Of a DNA stretch of 33,572 bases, positions 1 through 9,752 are shown piece by piece. Origin of the DNA: Agarophyton chilense (lineage: Eukaryota; Rhodophyta; Florideophyceae; Gracilariales; Gracilariaceae); contig JARGXX010000049.1 in assembly GCA_030374765.1 (NCBI GenBank), forward strand, positions 1-33,572. The letters are read 5' to 3'. Each line of letters begins with the position of its first letter. The first letter of the stretch is position 1. The notes below the pieces were generated by a model that did no database searches, was not told the origin of the DNA, and worked only from the letters and a program-made list of their open reading frames with translations. Both the position numbers and the translations under genes were made by a program.

Positions 1-72
1 ATATTTACAGCAAGGCGCCAGCCTAACCGTAGCGATGAAGGTTCCATAACTTTGCAAACCGTAATTTTCATA
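1..72. other. Left host flank
   Basis: Unique sequence outside the retroelement array. It ends where similarity to the inner LTR junctions starts. Nothing recognisable is seen in these 72 bases. Confidence 0.7.
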
Positions 73-77
73 GTTAC
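73..77. repeat. Target-site duplication, left copy (GTTAC)
   Basis: GTTAC directly precedes the TG that opens the outermost left LTR. The same five bases directly follow the CA closing the outermost right LTR at 26351. A 5-bp duplication is typical of Ty3/gypsy integrases. The inner LTRs are not flanked by GTTAC, so the pair marks the ends of the whole array. Confidence 0.9.
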
Positions 78-260
78 TGAAAAGCGCTTGTCTGTAGGGG
101 GCAAGCGTAACCTTTTCTTTTCCTTCCCACTGTTGCCTACCTTTTTCCTTAAGAGCCGCCGCCGCTCTCGCGGCCTCTAAAATATCGGGCGCGAGCGGCG
201 GCGAGCTCGTTATGCACTACGTCGACACGTGTGGCGCATGCGCGCTACACGTGCCCGACA
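78..260 (-). repeat. LTR 1 (outermost left; 3' LTR of element 1)
   Basis: This LTR is 183 bp, bounded by TG and CA. Against the other four (180 bp each, no differences seen) it has three one-base insertions (in the G run at 97-101, a C near 122, a G near 172) and one substitution (A at 110 where the others have T). It is the only LTR that differs, although the adjoining internal region is almost identical to the other copies. Its outer edge is the left integration junction. Confidence 0.93.
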
Positions 261-271
261 CGGTCCCCCCC
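261..271 (-). promoter_or_regulatory. Polypurine tract, element 1
   Basis: On the minus strand seven G and an A lie three bases before the TG of the adjoining LTR. This is where Ty3/gypsy elements prime plus-strand DNA synthesis. The CCG between the purines and the TG is slightly unusual. Confidence 0.6.
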
Positions 272-1421
272 AAAGCCTGCGCCACCGTGGCACAGGACAA
301 TTGGAAGGAACCGCCAACCTCCAGCCCGCACTGTCTGCTGGAGCAACCGCGCACTAGTATCTTGCGCGCGTCGTCGCTCCCCACTTTCCTTTAAGCTCAA
401 CCACCGCGCAACCCACGACTGCTCCACCTTCTCCCGTCCTTTACGGCGGCCCCCACAGCTTCCTTACTCCTTCCTCCCCACGATGCCGCGACGCGCGATG
501 AACGCCCGTAGTCCCCATGCCCCAGCGCCGCCGGAATGAGAGATAGCTCCGGTAACTCTTAAGCTTCCGAACGGGGTGGCGCAGGGCGACAAGGGTCGAC
601 TGCGGGCTGCCTACAGAGCGCGCCGCAAGGCCTCGCGCCAGGAAGAGAGGTCTAGGAGCAGTGAGCAAGACACCTCGACTCCTGTCTCTCCTTCCTTCAA
701 TCCGGTAAGTCCGAGGACTACATCGTCCTCCAGGCAGCCTACCAAACTCCTTTTTTTTGACCGTGCATCAGCATCCGCGTGCTTGCAACCAAAAGCATCT
801 TCGAGAAGGGCATAGGTGCAAAGGTACCTCGCAACTCTCTGAATCTCGAGCATTCCAACCGACAGCTCGATCTTCAGCTTCCTCTGCACAAGGTCGTGAA
901 GAACCGCATGCTGACCACAGTGGTCATTCACCCGCGCAGCGGCGGTCTACTACTGCCCAAATGACGGCCGCTGGACCAACGCGGAGCGCAAAGAATTCTC
1001 GTGCGTCAGCCTCATCGACGCGGGGTTACCCTTCGCCCAATGTGAAACGGGTGGCAACGGCCAGTCATCACCTGAACATAATCTCTGTCCGTGCCAGTAC
1101 TTGCGACACCTCTTCTCTTCCTGTAGTTCCAATGACGCAGCTCCACCCGCCACCTCCGTCACCTGTAGAAATATCAAAGTCTATTTCTTCTCCCACCCGT
1201 CAACCGCTTAATCTTCTACGGCACTGAGCGGTATCTTCTAGCCTCTGCAAGGAGTTCTTTCGACTCTGCGGAGGGGAGCATCCCTACGTGACCGAGATAA
1301 GAGAACTTTACACACCCTGTCATCACTAGTCCGCCTTTCTTCAGCTTGAATCTAGTCTCAAATTTTCTTCGGCTTTAGCTCAGCCTTATGCGTCCTAAAG
1401 ATTCTTCTTCTCTAACGTTCC
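272..1421 (-). other. 3' tail of element 1, no recognisable gene
   Basis: This 1.15-kb stretch lies between the minisatellite and the polypurine tract. No domain is recognisable on either strand. It matches the tail of element 2 except for the base at 391. Confidence 0.6.
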
Positions 1422-1842
1422 ATGGCTTTTCCACCTTCACTTAGGTTCGGACCCAACTTCTTTCTTCTTCTGCTGTTTCGGCTCGTTAATGTTCTCTCGG
1501 GTTTGAGATTCTTTCTTCGCTGCACGCTGGGCTTGTCCACCTTCACTGAGTTTCGGATCCAAGCGTCATCTTCGCCTGCGCTTCATGGCTTGTCTACATT
1601 TACTTAGGTTCGGATTCCAGGTTCTTCTTCTTCCGCGCTTTATGGCTTGTCCACCATCACTTAGGTTCGGATCCAAGCTTCTTCTTCTTCCGCGCTTTAT
1701 GGCTTGTCCACCATCACTTAGGTTCGGATCCAAGCTTCTTCTTCTTCCGCGCTTTATGGCTTGTCCATCATTACTTAGGTTCAGATCCAAGCTTCTTCTT
1801 CTTTCGCGCTTCGTGGCTTGTCCGCCTTCACTTAGGTTCGGA
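1422..1842 (-). repeat. 57-bp minisatellite, element 1
   Basis: About seven 57-bp units, best conserved from 1585 to 1842, with unit starts at 1585, 1642, 1699, 1756 and 1813. The left units are degenerate. See the copy at 7944-8364 for its relation to the pol frame. Confidence 0.85.
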
Positions 1843-1877
1843 ACAAAGACCTTCGACCACTTCTCTTCCTACCGGTG

Positions 1878-2614
1878 CTACTGACTTCCACAGTGAACCG
1901 GTCCGTGCTTCGCGCTGCAGCAGCACGAGACGGGCGACACTGGTCTCTGCAGGTGCAGAGGCTGACATCTGTACGTCTTCAGCCTCCTCGCGTGTATGGC
2001 ACTGCGAGTGACCCGCCCGGTCGAGGACTGCAGCTCGTAGCGCGGATGAGCAGCTTTCACAACCCTGCATCGGCCATAGTAGTAGGAGTCGAAAGCGGGC
2101 CACTCCTTGGCCTTGTTGAACGCCGGACCGTGCGCTACCAGCACTTCTTCTCCCACCACGTACTTCTCGATCTTCCCCTTCGTCAGCGGGGGGTTGCTGG
2201 ATCTCGCAACCATCATTGACCGCTCTCCGCTCATGCCCAAGACCTCCAGTGCTCTTTGGCTCGGAGTGGCGCAGGGCAACAGTGCCACGGCATCCGTCGC
2301 CATCATGCGGGGCGAACCCCGTACAATAGCTCGAAAGGAGACGGCACCACCCCTCGGTCTCTCCTACGATACCCGTACAAGACGCTGGGCAGGGCCTCTT
2401 CCCAGTCCAGCGTTCCTTGTAATACGATCTTCTTCACCGCGCCTTTGATCGTCCCGACCATCCTCTCCGCCCTACCGTTTGCCATCGGGGCATAGGGGAG
2501 CACTGTCCTCCAAGATATCCCGTGCTTCTTATTGAACGCCTCGACAACACCCGCCGTGAACGCATTCGCGTTATCAGAGACAACCGTGCGAGGAGGGCCA
2601 AATGGACGAACTAT
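1878..2614 (-). pseudogene. pol: Integrase C-terminal half, element 1 (extra frameshift)
   Basis: Same content as the copy at 8400-9137: second catalytic Asp, catalytic Glu and the C-terminal module. This copy alone has four G instead of five at 2309-2312. The one-base loss shifts the frame shortly after the catalytic Glu region and separates it from the C-terminal domain. It is therefore more damaged than elements 2 to 4. A homopolymer sequencing or assembly error could produce the same difference. Confidence 0.8.
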
Positions 2615-3229
2615 TTATTCCTTCACAAACTCGACCACCGTGTCTGCGACCGAGGTTTTGGTGACCCGTGCTATGGGCCACCCATTCAAGTGCTCCACCG
2701 CGATGATGAGGAACTTCTTCTTCCCCTTTGACGCTGGAAACGGACCTGCGAAGTCCAGGGAGACCGTCTCGAAGAGTCCGCTGACAGGGGCGCGGAGGTT
2801 AGTGCGATAGGTGGGCAGCCTTGCCGCCCTCTGACACTGGTAACATCCACGCACGTACGAGGTCACGTCCTTGAGGACGCCCGGCCACCAGAACCTTTCC
2901 CGGATGAATCTCCATGTCGCAGCGACATCACAGTGACCAATGTCATCATGGAACATCTGAATCACTTTTCCACGCTCCCCCATCGGTGGGACGGCGCGGA
3001 GATTTCCGGCCTCCCTGTGAAACAAAGTGTTGTTCCACAACATGAACGACTTCGCCCTTCTACGGACGGCTCTCCTTGCGTCCGCATCTTCTTCGTGCAC
3101 GAGGGCCCCGGAGAGAAACCTCGCGACGTTTAGCAGCCCTTCTTCCAGTCCGTCCAAACGCGGGTCCGACCAAGTAATGGTCGCGATTAACCCTTGTTCT
3201 CGTCCGGTTTCATCACGTCCAGGTCCCTT
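2615..3229 (-). pseudogene. pol: Integrase N-terminal half, element 1
   Basis: The translation is identical to the copy at 9138-9752. It lies between the in-frame TAG that closes the long pol frame and an in-frame TAA. It holds the HHCC zinc-binding motif and the first catalytic Asp. Confidence 0.85.
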
Positions 3230-6061
3230 CTACTCGGCCTGGATCCGCGACAAGTAATCGGGGGCCCCATTGGCGACTCCCGGGCGGTATTTGATTTCAA
3301 ACTCGTACTCCGCAAATAGGTCCAGCCACCTTGCCAACCTTCCATGCACATCCTTCTTCCGGAAGGCATACTGAAGGGCCTGGTGATCGGTAAGAACCGT
3401 GAAGGGGACTGACGACAGCAGGTACACCCGAAACTTCTTCAGGGCGAACACAACTGCCAATGCCTCCCTCTCACAGGTAGCATAGTTCCTCTCCGCAGGC
3501 GTCATAGACCTAGACGCGTACTGGATGGGGTGCACTTTCCCATCCTCTTTCTTTTGGCTGAGGACAGCCCCCAATGCCACACCCGAAGCATCAGTCTCGA
3601 CAATGAAAGGAGAGTCGAAGTCGGGAAAGGTTAGCACCGGCGGCGTCGTCATTTTCTTTTTGAGATCCTCAAACGCGACCTGCATCTCGGGGTTCCACTC
3701 GAACTTCTTCTTCGCCGAAGTGGCGGCATGCAGCACCGCCGAACTCTTGGCGAAGTCTCTGATGAATCTTCGATAGTACCCCGCCAGACCAAGGAAGCTC
3801 CTGAGCTCTGTCTTGTTTCTCGGGACGGGGGCCTCCACAATGTCGGCGATCTTATCAACGTCCACCCGGATGCCGTTCCCATCAATCACATGGCCAAGGA
3901 GTTTGATCTCAGATTGTGCGAAGCTACACTTCGTCACCTTCACCTTCAAACTAGCGAGACCAATCCTGCGGAACACCTCCCGACAATGGGCCAGGTGCTC
4001 ATCCATCGTCTTGGAGAAGATGACGACGTCATCAACGTACACCATAACGAAGGGCAGGTCCCGCAACACCTCATCCATCATTCTCTGAAATGTAGAGGGG
4101 GCATTCATCAGCCCGAACGGCATCACCTCAAACTTGTAGGTGCCGTAACGACAGACGAACGTCGTCTTTTCTTTGCAGGCCTCCGACATGCAGACCTGCC
4201 AGTAACCTGTGAAAAGGTCTAACGTCGTGAAGACCTTCGACCCAACGAGGTCGTCGAAGATCTCTTCAATCTTCGGGAGAGGCCAGCGGTCTGGCTTCAT
4301 CACCCGGTTCAGCTGTCGGTAATCAACGCAGAACCTCGGATTGCCATCCTTCTTGGTCGCTATGACCACTGGAAAGGACCAAGCAGAGCTGGACGGGGTA
4401 ATGATTCCCGTCTTCAATAGCTCATTCACTTCTTTCCTGATCACGGCGTTGTGCCTCGGGGGCATCCTTCGCACCTTTGAGTAGAGCGGCTTCTCGTCCG
4501 TCAGCTCAAAACTGTGCTTAACGGGCACATCCGCTGGACTGAGATCGCCACTACTCCAGGCAATAATGTCGGTCTCCTTCAGGGAGTCCGTCATCTGCTT
4601 CTGAACGTCTGGGCGCAGGTGCGCCATCTTCGAGGACAACAACGCCGACCGTGCACTCTCTTCGTCTTCCCCTGACGATGGGACGTCTGAATCGACGCCC
4701 GCCAGGTCAGGCTCATGAGGCTCCCTGTCGAGTACTGCTAGTACCAACTCCGACTCGCTCTCTGACTCGCCCGCTGAGCCGGAACTGGAAGATCCAGACT
4801 CAGCGGGAAACACATCCGGTTCCGAGTCGTCCGGCGACACAAAGTCCTCGCAATCGGTGCGAGCTCCGTCCACCACCGGTGGCTCATTGTACAACTGCAA
4901 CAGGACTTGTTCCGCCCCGATCATGAGGCTCACCTGCCGTCTGCTAAAGTCTAGCTGAGCTTGCAGGGCCTCGAGGGTCGGGCATCCAATTATCACATCG
5001 AACGGCGTATTCTTCACCACCAAAAAGTCCAAGGGGACTCCCATCTTCCCAAATGAAACTGAAACTCCGTTCACGCAACCCAGAACGTCTGCGGCACTCC
5101 CATCGGCCACCGTCACCCTCCTGCTCGTCGGCGAGGGCGTCAGGGTCAAATGGTCACACATCTCCCAGGACAGGAGGTTCGACACTGCCCCCGAATCCAA
5201 GAGGGCATTGGCGTCAGTTCCGTACAGCTTGATGGCCACTACCTTCAGGCGAAGTGGTAGGCTAGTGGCATGGAGGACGGAAGCGTGCCTTATCGGAACT
5301 TTCCCCGACAATGGGTGCTTCAACCGCTTCCTTGCCTCATCGGCATCCCCACGCAACAACTGGCCAAAGCTTAGGCCAGACGAGGCATGAGCCAACTCGG
5401 CCATCACATTATACTTGCCCACCTGGTCCTGGAGGCCTTGTGCTGTCCCTTTGCCCTTCTTCGGTTTCCTCGATTTCTTCTTGCCCTTCAGGGCAGCAAC
5501 CTTGCGAAAGGCTCCACGGCTCTTGTTAACCAAGGCATCAATGTCCATGATTCCAGTCCGGGGCTGCTTCGGTAGGGCCTCACCGTCTGCGTTCCTCTTC
5601 GCTGCGGCGACCACATCTTTCACGGCCGGAGCTTCCTGTACCACGGCCACATGATCTTTTTCTTCATTCTTCTTGATCTTCAGTCCTTCTGCGGATTCCG
5701 ACTTCACTCCACTGAACCCAACTGCTCGCTTCTCTTCCTGCTTCGATTTAGACCAACAGGTCTCTTCCTGATGGCCAAACTTGCCGCATCGTCTACACCT
5801 CGTATTACAGTGAGAGTTAGATGGGCAGCGGTTCGCTCCATGACCGGGCTTGTTGCAGTAACTGCAAGTCCAGCCCTTGTCAGATAATCCCGATGTACCC
5901 TCGAACTTTTTCCTCACGAGCATTGTCAGCTCTTCGAACTCTCCCGCCAACTGGTCCACCTTGCTCTCCAACTGCTGTGCAGTTCCGGACGGAGCATCGG
6001 CACGGCGGAGTATCTTCCTCGTTGGCACCTGAGGTGAGACACTAAGATCAGGCGGAGACAA
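3230..6061 (-). CDS. pol: Nucleocapsid-protease-RT-RNase H polyprotein, element 1
   Basis: 943 codons with the same translation as the copy at 9753-12584, where the domains are described. It is uninterrupted, although gag upstream and integrase downstream are broken. Confidence 0.93.
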   Translation of the reverse strand: MSPPDLSVSPQVPTRKILRRADAPSGTAQQLESKVDQLAGEFEELTMLVRKKFEGTSGLSDKGWTCSYCNKPGHGANRCPSNSHCNTRCRRCGKFGHQEETCWSKSKQEEKRAVGFSGVKSESAEGLKIKKNEEKDHVAVVQEAPAVKDVVAAAKRNADGEALPKQPRTGIMDIDALVNKSRGAFRKVAALKGKKKSRKPKKGKGTAQGLQDQVGKYNVMAELAHASSGLSFGQLLRGDADEARKRLKHPLSGKVPIRHASVLHATSLPLRLKVVAIKLYGTDANALLDSGAVSNLLSWEMCDHLTLTPSPTSRRVTVADGSAADVLGCVNGVSVSFGKMGVPLDFLVVKNTPFDVIIGCPTLEALQAQLDFSRRQVSLMIGAEQVLLQLYNEPPVVDGARTDCEDFVSPDDSEPDVFPAESGSSSSGSAGESESESELVLAVLDREPHEPDLAGVDSDVPSSGEDEESARSALLSSKMAHLRPDVQKQMTDSLKETDIIAWSSGDLSPADVPVKHSFELTDEKPLYSKVRRMPPRHNAVIRKEVNELLKTGIITPSSSAWSFPVVIATKKDGNPRFCVDYRQLNRVMKPDRWPLPKIEEIFDDLVGSKVFTTLDLFTGYWQVCMSEACKEKTTFVCRYGTYKFEVMPFGLMNAPSTFQRMMDEVLRDLPFVMVYVDDVVIFSKTMDEHLAHCREVFRRIGLASLKVKVTKCSFAQSEIKLLGHVIDGNGIRVDVDKIADIVEAPVPRNKTELRSFLGLAGYYRRFIRDFAKSSAVLHAATSAKKKFEWNPEMQVAFEDLKKKMTTPPVLTFPDFDSPFIVETDASGVALGAVLSQKKEDGKVHPIQYASRSMTPAERNYATCEREALAVVFALKKFRVYLLSSVPFTVLTDHQALQYAFRKKDVHGRLARWLDLFAEYEFEIKYRPGVANGAPDYLSRIQAE

Positions 6062-6218
6062 AAATGCCTTCGGCCGCTTTCGTAATCTCTTATAGCCTTT
6101 TTCAACGACTGATAGTCATCCGGAGCCCGAACATCACGAACTGCGCCATGTGTGTAACGGCGGCGACTGCGTTGCAAAAAAGTCCAAACGACGCGGTTTC
6201 GTTGAACCCAACTCTTTT
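6062..6218 (-). pseudogene. gag: Gag C-terminal capsid segment, element 1 (frame-disrupted)
   Basis: Same sequence as the segment at 12585-12741: gag-like peptide continues after an in-frame TAA, changes frame once inside, and must change again to reach the pol frame. Confidence 0.55.
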
Positions 6219-6567
6219 TTAGAGAGCTTCTAACTGCAAAAGCGACCTCTGAATATCGGCAGGGTCGAGTCGTCCGGAAACGGCCTCATGAACTTCATCT
6301 TCCGGCTTTGGAGTCCGTTTGAACTCCGTATTCATCCTAGCCTTTACAAAACCGTAATTGCTCGCTGCACTAGTGAGACTGCCATCAACAGCGAAATTGC
6401 GGTTGTAGAAGTCAAACGCGTCACCCTCGAGGTGGCATAACAGCTGCACTGCCCGATCCTCGTCGGACTTGCCTAGGGTGACAAAGTTTTCGTACGCAAA
6501 GAAAAAGCGCGCAACATCTGAAGTTGCCGCGCCATCGAACACAACATGTACCTGTGAGGACTGCCAT
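6219..6567 (-). pseudogene. gag: Gag matrix/capsid-like segment, element 1
   Basis: Identical in translation to the segment at 12742-13090. It ends at TAA (6219-6221). Confidence 0.65.
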
Positions 6568-6584
6568 TTTTCTCTCGATGTCAG

Positions 6585-6602
6585 ACCTTGGATGCGGTAC
6601 CA
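6585..6602 (-). promoter_or_regulatory. tRNA primer-binding site, element 1
   Basis: Read on the minus strand, TGGTACCGCATCCAAGGT follows directly after the CA end of the 5' LTR. It starts with TGG, the complement of a tRNA CCA tail. The primer would be a tRNA whose 3' end reads GGATGCGGTACCA. Several eukaryotic leucine tRNAs end in GGTACCA, but the primer cannot be named without the host tRNA set. Confidence 0.75.
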
Positions 6603-6782
6603 TGAAAAGCGCTTGTCTGTAGGGGCAAGCGTATCCTTTTCTTTTCTTCCCACTGTTGCCTACCTTTTTCCTTAAGAGCCGCCGCCGCTCTCGCGCCTCT
6701 AAAATATCGGGCGCGAGCGGCGGCGAGCTCGTTATGCACTACGTCGACACGTGTGGCGCATGCGCGCTACACGTGCCCGACA
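6603..6782 (-). repeat. LTR 2 (shared by elements 1 and 2)
   Basis: 180 bp, TG to CA. On the minus strand it begins with two CACGTG boxes in an imperfect palindrome of about 28 bp. A GC-rich hairpin follows, with about 15-bp arms and a loop holding the AT-rich TATTTTA that could act as a TATA box. It is flanked by a polypurine tract on the right and a primer-binding site on the left, so it serves both neighbours. Confidence 0.93.
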
Positions 6783-6793
6783 CGGTCCCCCCC
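6783..6793 (-). promoter_or_regulatory. Polypurine tract, element 2
   Basis: Seven G plus A on the minus strand, three bases before the LTR. Same sequence as in the other copies. Confidence 0.6.
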
Positions 6794-7943
6794 AAAGCCT
6801 GCGCCACCGTGGCACAGGACAATTGGAAGGAACCGCCAACCTCCAGCCCGCACTGTCTGCTGGAGCAACCGCGCACTAGTATCTTGCGCGCGTCGTCGCT
6901 CCCCACTTTCCTCTAAGCTCAACCACCGCGCAACCCACGACTGCTCCACCTTCTCCCGTCCTTTACGGCGGCCCCCACAGCTTCCTTACTCCTTCCTCCC
7001 CACGATGCCGCGACGCGCGATGAACGCCCGTAGTCCCCATGCCCCAGCGCCGCCGGAATGAGAGATAGCTCCGGTAACTCTTAAGCTTCCGAACGGGGTG
7101 GCGCAGGGCGACAAGGGTCGACTGCGGGCTGCCTACAGAGCGCGCCGCAAGGCCTCGCGCCAGGAAGAGAGGTCTAGGAGCAGTGAGCAAGACACCTCGA
7201 CTCCTGTCTCTCCTTCCTTCAATCCGGTAAGTCCGAGGACTACATCGTCCTCCAGGCAGCCTACCAAACTCCTTTTTTTTGACCGTGCATCAGCATCCGC
7301 GTGCTTGCAACCAAAAGCATCTTCGAGAAGGGCATAGGTGCAAAGGTACCTCGCAACTCTCTGAATCTCGAGCATTCCAACCGACAGCTCGATCTTCAGC
7401 TTCCTCTGCACAAGGTCGTGAAGAACCGCATGCTGACCACAGTGGTCATTCACCCGCGCAGCGGCGGTCTACTACTGCCCAAATGACGGCCGCTGGACCA
7501 ACGCGGAGCGCAAAGAATTCTCGTGCGTCAGCCTCATCGACGCGGGGTTACCCTTCGCCCAATGTGAAACGGGTGGCAACGGCCAGTCATCACCTGAACA
7601 TAATCTCTGTCCGTGCCAGTACTTGCGACACCTCTTCTCTTCCTGTAGTTCCAATGACGCAGCTCCACCCGCCACCTCCGTCACCTGTAGAAATATCAAA
7701 GTCTATTTCTTCTCCCACCCGTCAACCGCTTAATCTTCTACGGCACTGAGCGGTATCTTCTAGCCTCTGCAAGGAGTTCTTTCGACTCTGCGGAGGGGAG
7801 CATCCCTACGTGACCGAGATAAGAGAACTTTACACACCCTGTCATCACTAGTCCGCCTTTCTTCAGCTTGAATCTAGTCTCAAATTTTCTTCGGCTTTAG
7901 CTCAGCCTTATGCGTCCTAAAGATTCTTCTTCTCTAACGTTCC
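6794..7943 (-). other. 3' tail of element 2, no recognisable gene
   Basis: This 1.15-kb stretch between the minisatellite and the polypurine tract holds no domain I recognise. The longest sense-strand frame of interest is 7133-7453 (106 codons, GTG start; the frame opens just upstream after a TAG). Its middle has a mixed, protein-like composition with Leu, Val, Glu and Arg, but there is no motif and no ATG near its start. Antisense frames such as 7279-7749 are Ser/Pro/Thr-rich and look like chance. The region may be a long 3' untranslated region or the remains of an extra gene. I cannot decide between them. Confidence 0.5.
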
Positions 7944-8364
7944 ATGGCTTTTCCACCTTCACTTAGGTTCGGACCCAACTTCTTTCTTCTTCTGCTGTTT
8001 CGGCTCGTTAATGTTCTCTCGGGTTTGAGATTCTTTCTTCGCTGCACGCTGGGCTTGTCCACCTTCACTGAGTTTCGGATCCAAGCGTCATCTTCGCCTG
8101 CGCTTCATGGCTTGTCTACATTTACTTAGGTTCGGATTCCAGGTTCTTCTTCTTCCGCGCTTTATGGCTTGTCCACCATCACTTAGGTTCGGATCCAAGC
8201 TTCTTCTTCTTCCGCGCTTTATGGCTTGTCCACCATCACTTAGGTTCGGATCCAAGCTTCTTCTTCTTCCGCGCTTTATGGCTTGTCCATCATTACTTAG
8301 GTTCAGATCCAAGCTTCTTCTTCTTTCGCGCTTCGTGGCTTGTCCGCCTTCACTTAGGTTCGGA
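7944..8364 (-). repeat. 57-bp minisatellite in the pol-frame tail, element 2
   Basis: About seven 57-bp units with starts at 8107, 8164, 8221, 8278 and 8335, and degenerate units to the left. On the minus strand each good unit encodes 19 residues of the type KRGRRRSLDPNLSDGGQAI, very rich in Lys and Arg. This frame is the integrase frame: it follows integrase after two in-frame TAG codons (8400-8402 and 8391-8393). A TGA at 8088-8090 interrupts a degenerate unit at an Arg position, and the frame then stays open for about 40 more codons rich in Lys, Glu and Gln. Because the unit length is a multiple of three, copy-number change would keep the frame. Confidence 0.88.
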
Positions 8365-8399
8365 ACAAAGACCTTCGACCACTTCTCTTCCTACCGGTG

Positions 8400-9137
8400 C
8401 TACTGACTTCCACAGTGAACCGGTCCGTGCTTCGCGCTGCAGCAGCACGAGACGGGCGACACTGGTCTCTGCAGGTGCAGAGGCTGACATCTGTACGTCT
8501 TCAGCCTCCTCGCGTGTATGGCACTGCGAGTGACCCGCCCGGTCGAGGACTGCAGCTCGTAGCGCGGATGAGCAGCTTTCACAACCCTGCATCGGCCATA
8601 GTAGTAGGAGTCGAAAGCGGGCCACTCCTTGGCCTTGTTGAACGCCGGACCGTGCGCTACCAGCACTTCTTCTCCCACCACGTACTTCTCGATCTTCCCC
8701 TTCGTCAGCGGGGGGTTGCTGGATCTCGCAACCATCATTGACCGCTCTCCGCTCATGCCCAAGACCTCCAGTGCTCTTTGGCTCGGAGTGGCGCAGGGCA
8801 ACAGTGCCACGGCATCCGTCGCCATCATGCGGGGGCGAACCCCGTACAATAGCTCGAAAGGAGACGGCACCACCCCTCGGTCTCTCCTACGATACCCGTA
8901 CAAGACGCTGGGCAGGGCCTCTTCCCAGTCCAGCGTTCCTTGTAATACGATCTTCTTCACCGCGCCTTTGATCGTCCCGACCATCCTCTCCGCCCTACCG
9001 TTTGCCATCGGGGCATAGGGGAGCACTGTCCTCCAAGATATCCCGTGCTTCTTATTGAACGCCTCGACAACACCCGCCGTGAACGCATTCGCGTTATCAG
9101 AGACAACCGTGCGAGGAGGGCCAAATGGACGAACTAT
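8400..9137 (-). pseudogene. pol: Integrase C-terminal half (DDE core end and C-terminal domain), element 2
   Basis: The frame is open from just after the TAA at 9138-9140 to a TAG at 8400-8402. It starts with the core containing SDNANAF, whose Asp is the second catalytic residue. The catalytic Glu follows in NGRAERMVG with exactly 35 residues between them, the canonical D-35-E spacing. Further on, a segment with YYYGRCRVV, YELQ and ARRLKTY resembles the GPY/F module of Ty3/gypsy integrases, with the usual GPF replaced by GRC. No chromodomain is visible. It is in the same frame as the N-terminal half and no residues are missing between them, so only the TAA separates them. It would insert cDNA into the genome if translated through. 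It ends in a Cys-rich stretch before the basic repeat tail. Confidence 0.85.
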
Positions 9138-9752
9138 TTATTCCTTCACAAACTCGACCACCGTGTCTGCGACCGAGGTTTTGGTGACCCGTGCTATGGG
9201 CCACCCATTCAAGTGCTCCACCGCGATGATGAGGAACTTCTTCTTCCCCTTTGACGCTGGAAACGGACCTGCGAAGTCCAGGGAGACCGTCTCGAAGAGT
9301 CCGCTGACAGGGGCGCGGAGGTTAGTGCGATAGGTGGGCAGCCTTGCCGCCCTCTGACACTGGTAACATCCACGCACGTACGAGGTCACGTCCTTGAGGA
9401 CGCCCGGCCACCAGAACCTTTCCCGGATGAATCTCCATGTCGCAGCGACATCACAGTGACCAATGTCATCATGGAACATCTGAATCACTTTTCCACGCTC
9501 CCCCATCGGTGGGACGGCGCGGAGATTTCCGGCCTCCCTGTGAAACAAAGTGTTGTTCCACAACATGAACGACTTCGCCCTTCTACGGACGGCTCTCCTT
9601 GCGTCCGCATCTTCTTCGTGCACGAGGGCCCCGGAGAGAAACCTCGCGACGTTTAGCAGCCCTTCTTCCAGTCCGTCCAAACGCGGGTCCGACCAAGTAA
9701 TGGTCGCGATTAACCCTTGTTCTCGTCCGGTTTCATCACGTCCAGGTCCCTT
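9138..9752 (-). pseudogene. pol: Integrase N-terminal half (HHCC and first catalytic Asp), element 2
   Basis: The frame is open from just after the TAG at 9753-9755 to a TAA at 9138-9140, in the same frame as the long pol frame. It holds the HHCC zinc-binding motif (FHDDIGH, then CYQC, with the usual WRFIRERFWWPG between) and the first catalytic Asp in VSLDFAGPFP. From that Asp to the next (SDN, beyond the TAA) there are 59 codons counting the TAA as one, a normal distance, so the stop replaces a codon and nothing is deleted. No ATG lies near the start; it could be made only by reading through the TAG. All four elements share the state. It could be a decayed gene or a recoded one. The sequence does not settle this. 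Confidence 0.87.

Larger units (their letters stand above)
78..6782 (-). mobile_element. Element 1: Ty3/gypsy LTR retrotransposon, leftmost copy
   Basis: The internal region is 261-6602. Relative to elements 2 and 3 it has one substitution (T at 391) and a one-base deletion in a G run at 2309-2312 that breaks integrase again. Otherwise it carries the same frames and stops as the other copies. Confidence 0.93.

Noticed and set aside
1422..1842. CRISPR-like array
   Set aside because: The units are contiguous 57-bp tandem repeats without unique spacers.
7279..7749. 156-codon plus-strand frame in the element tail, repeated in every unit
   Set aside because: Antisense to the element, TTG start, Ser/Pro/Thr-rich with no motif. 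It repeats only because the whole element repeats.
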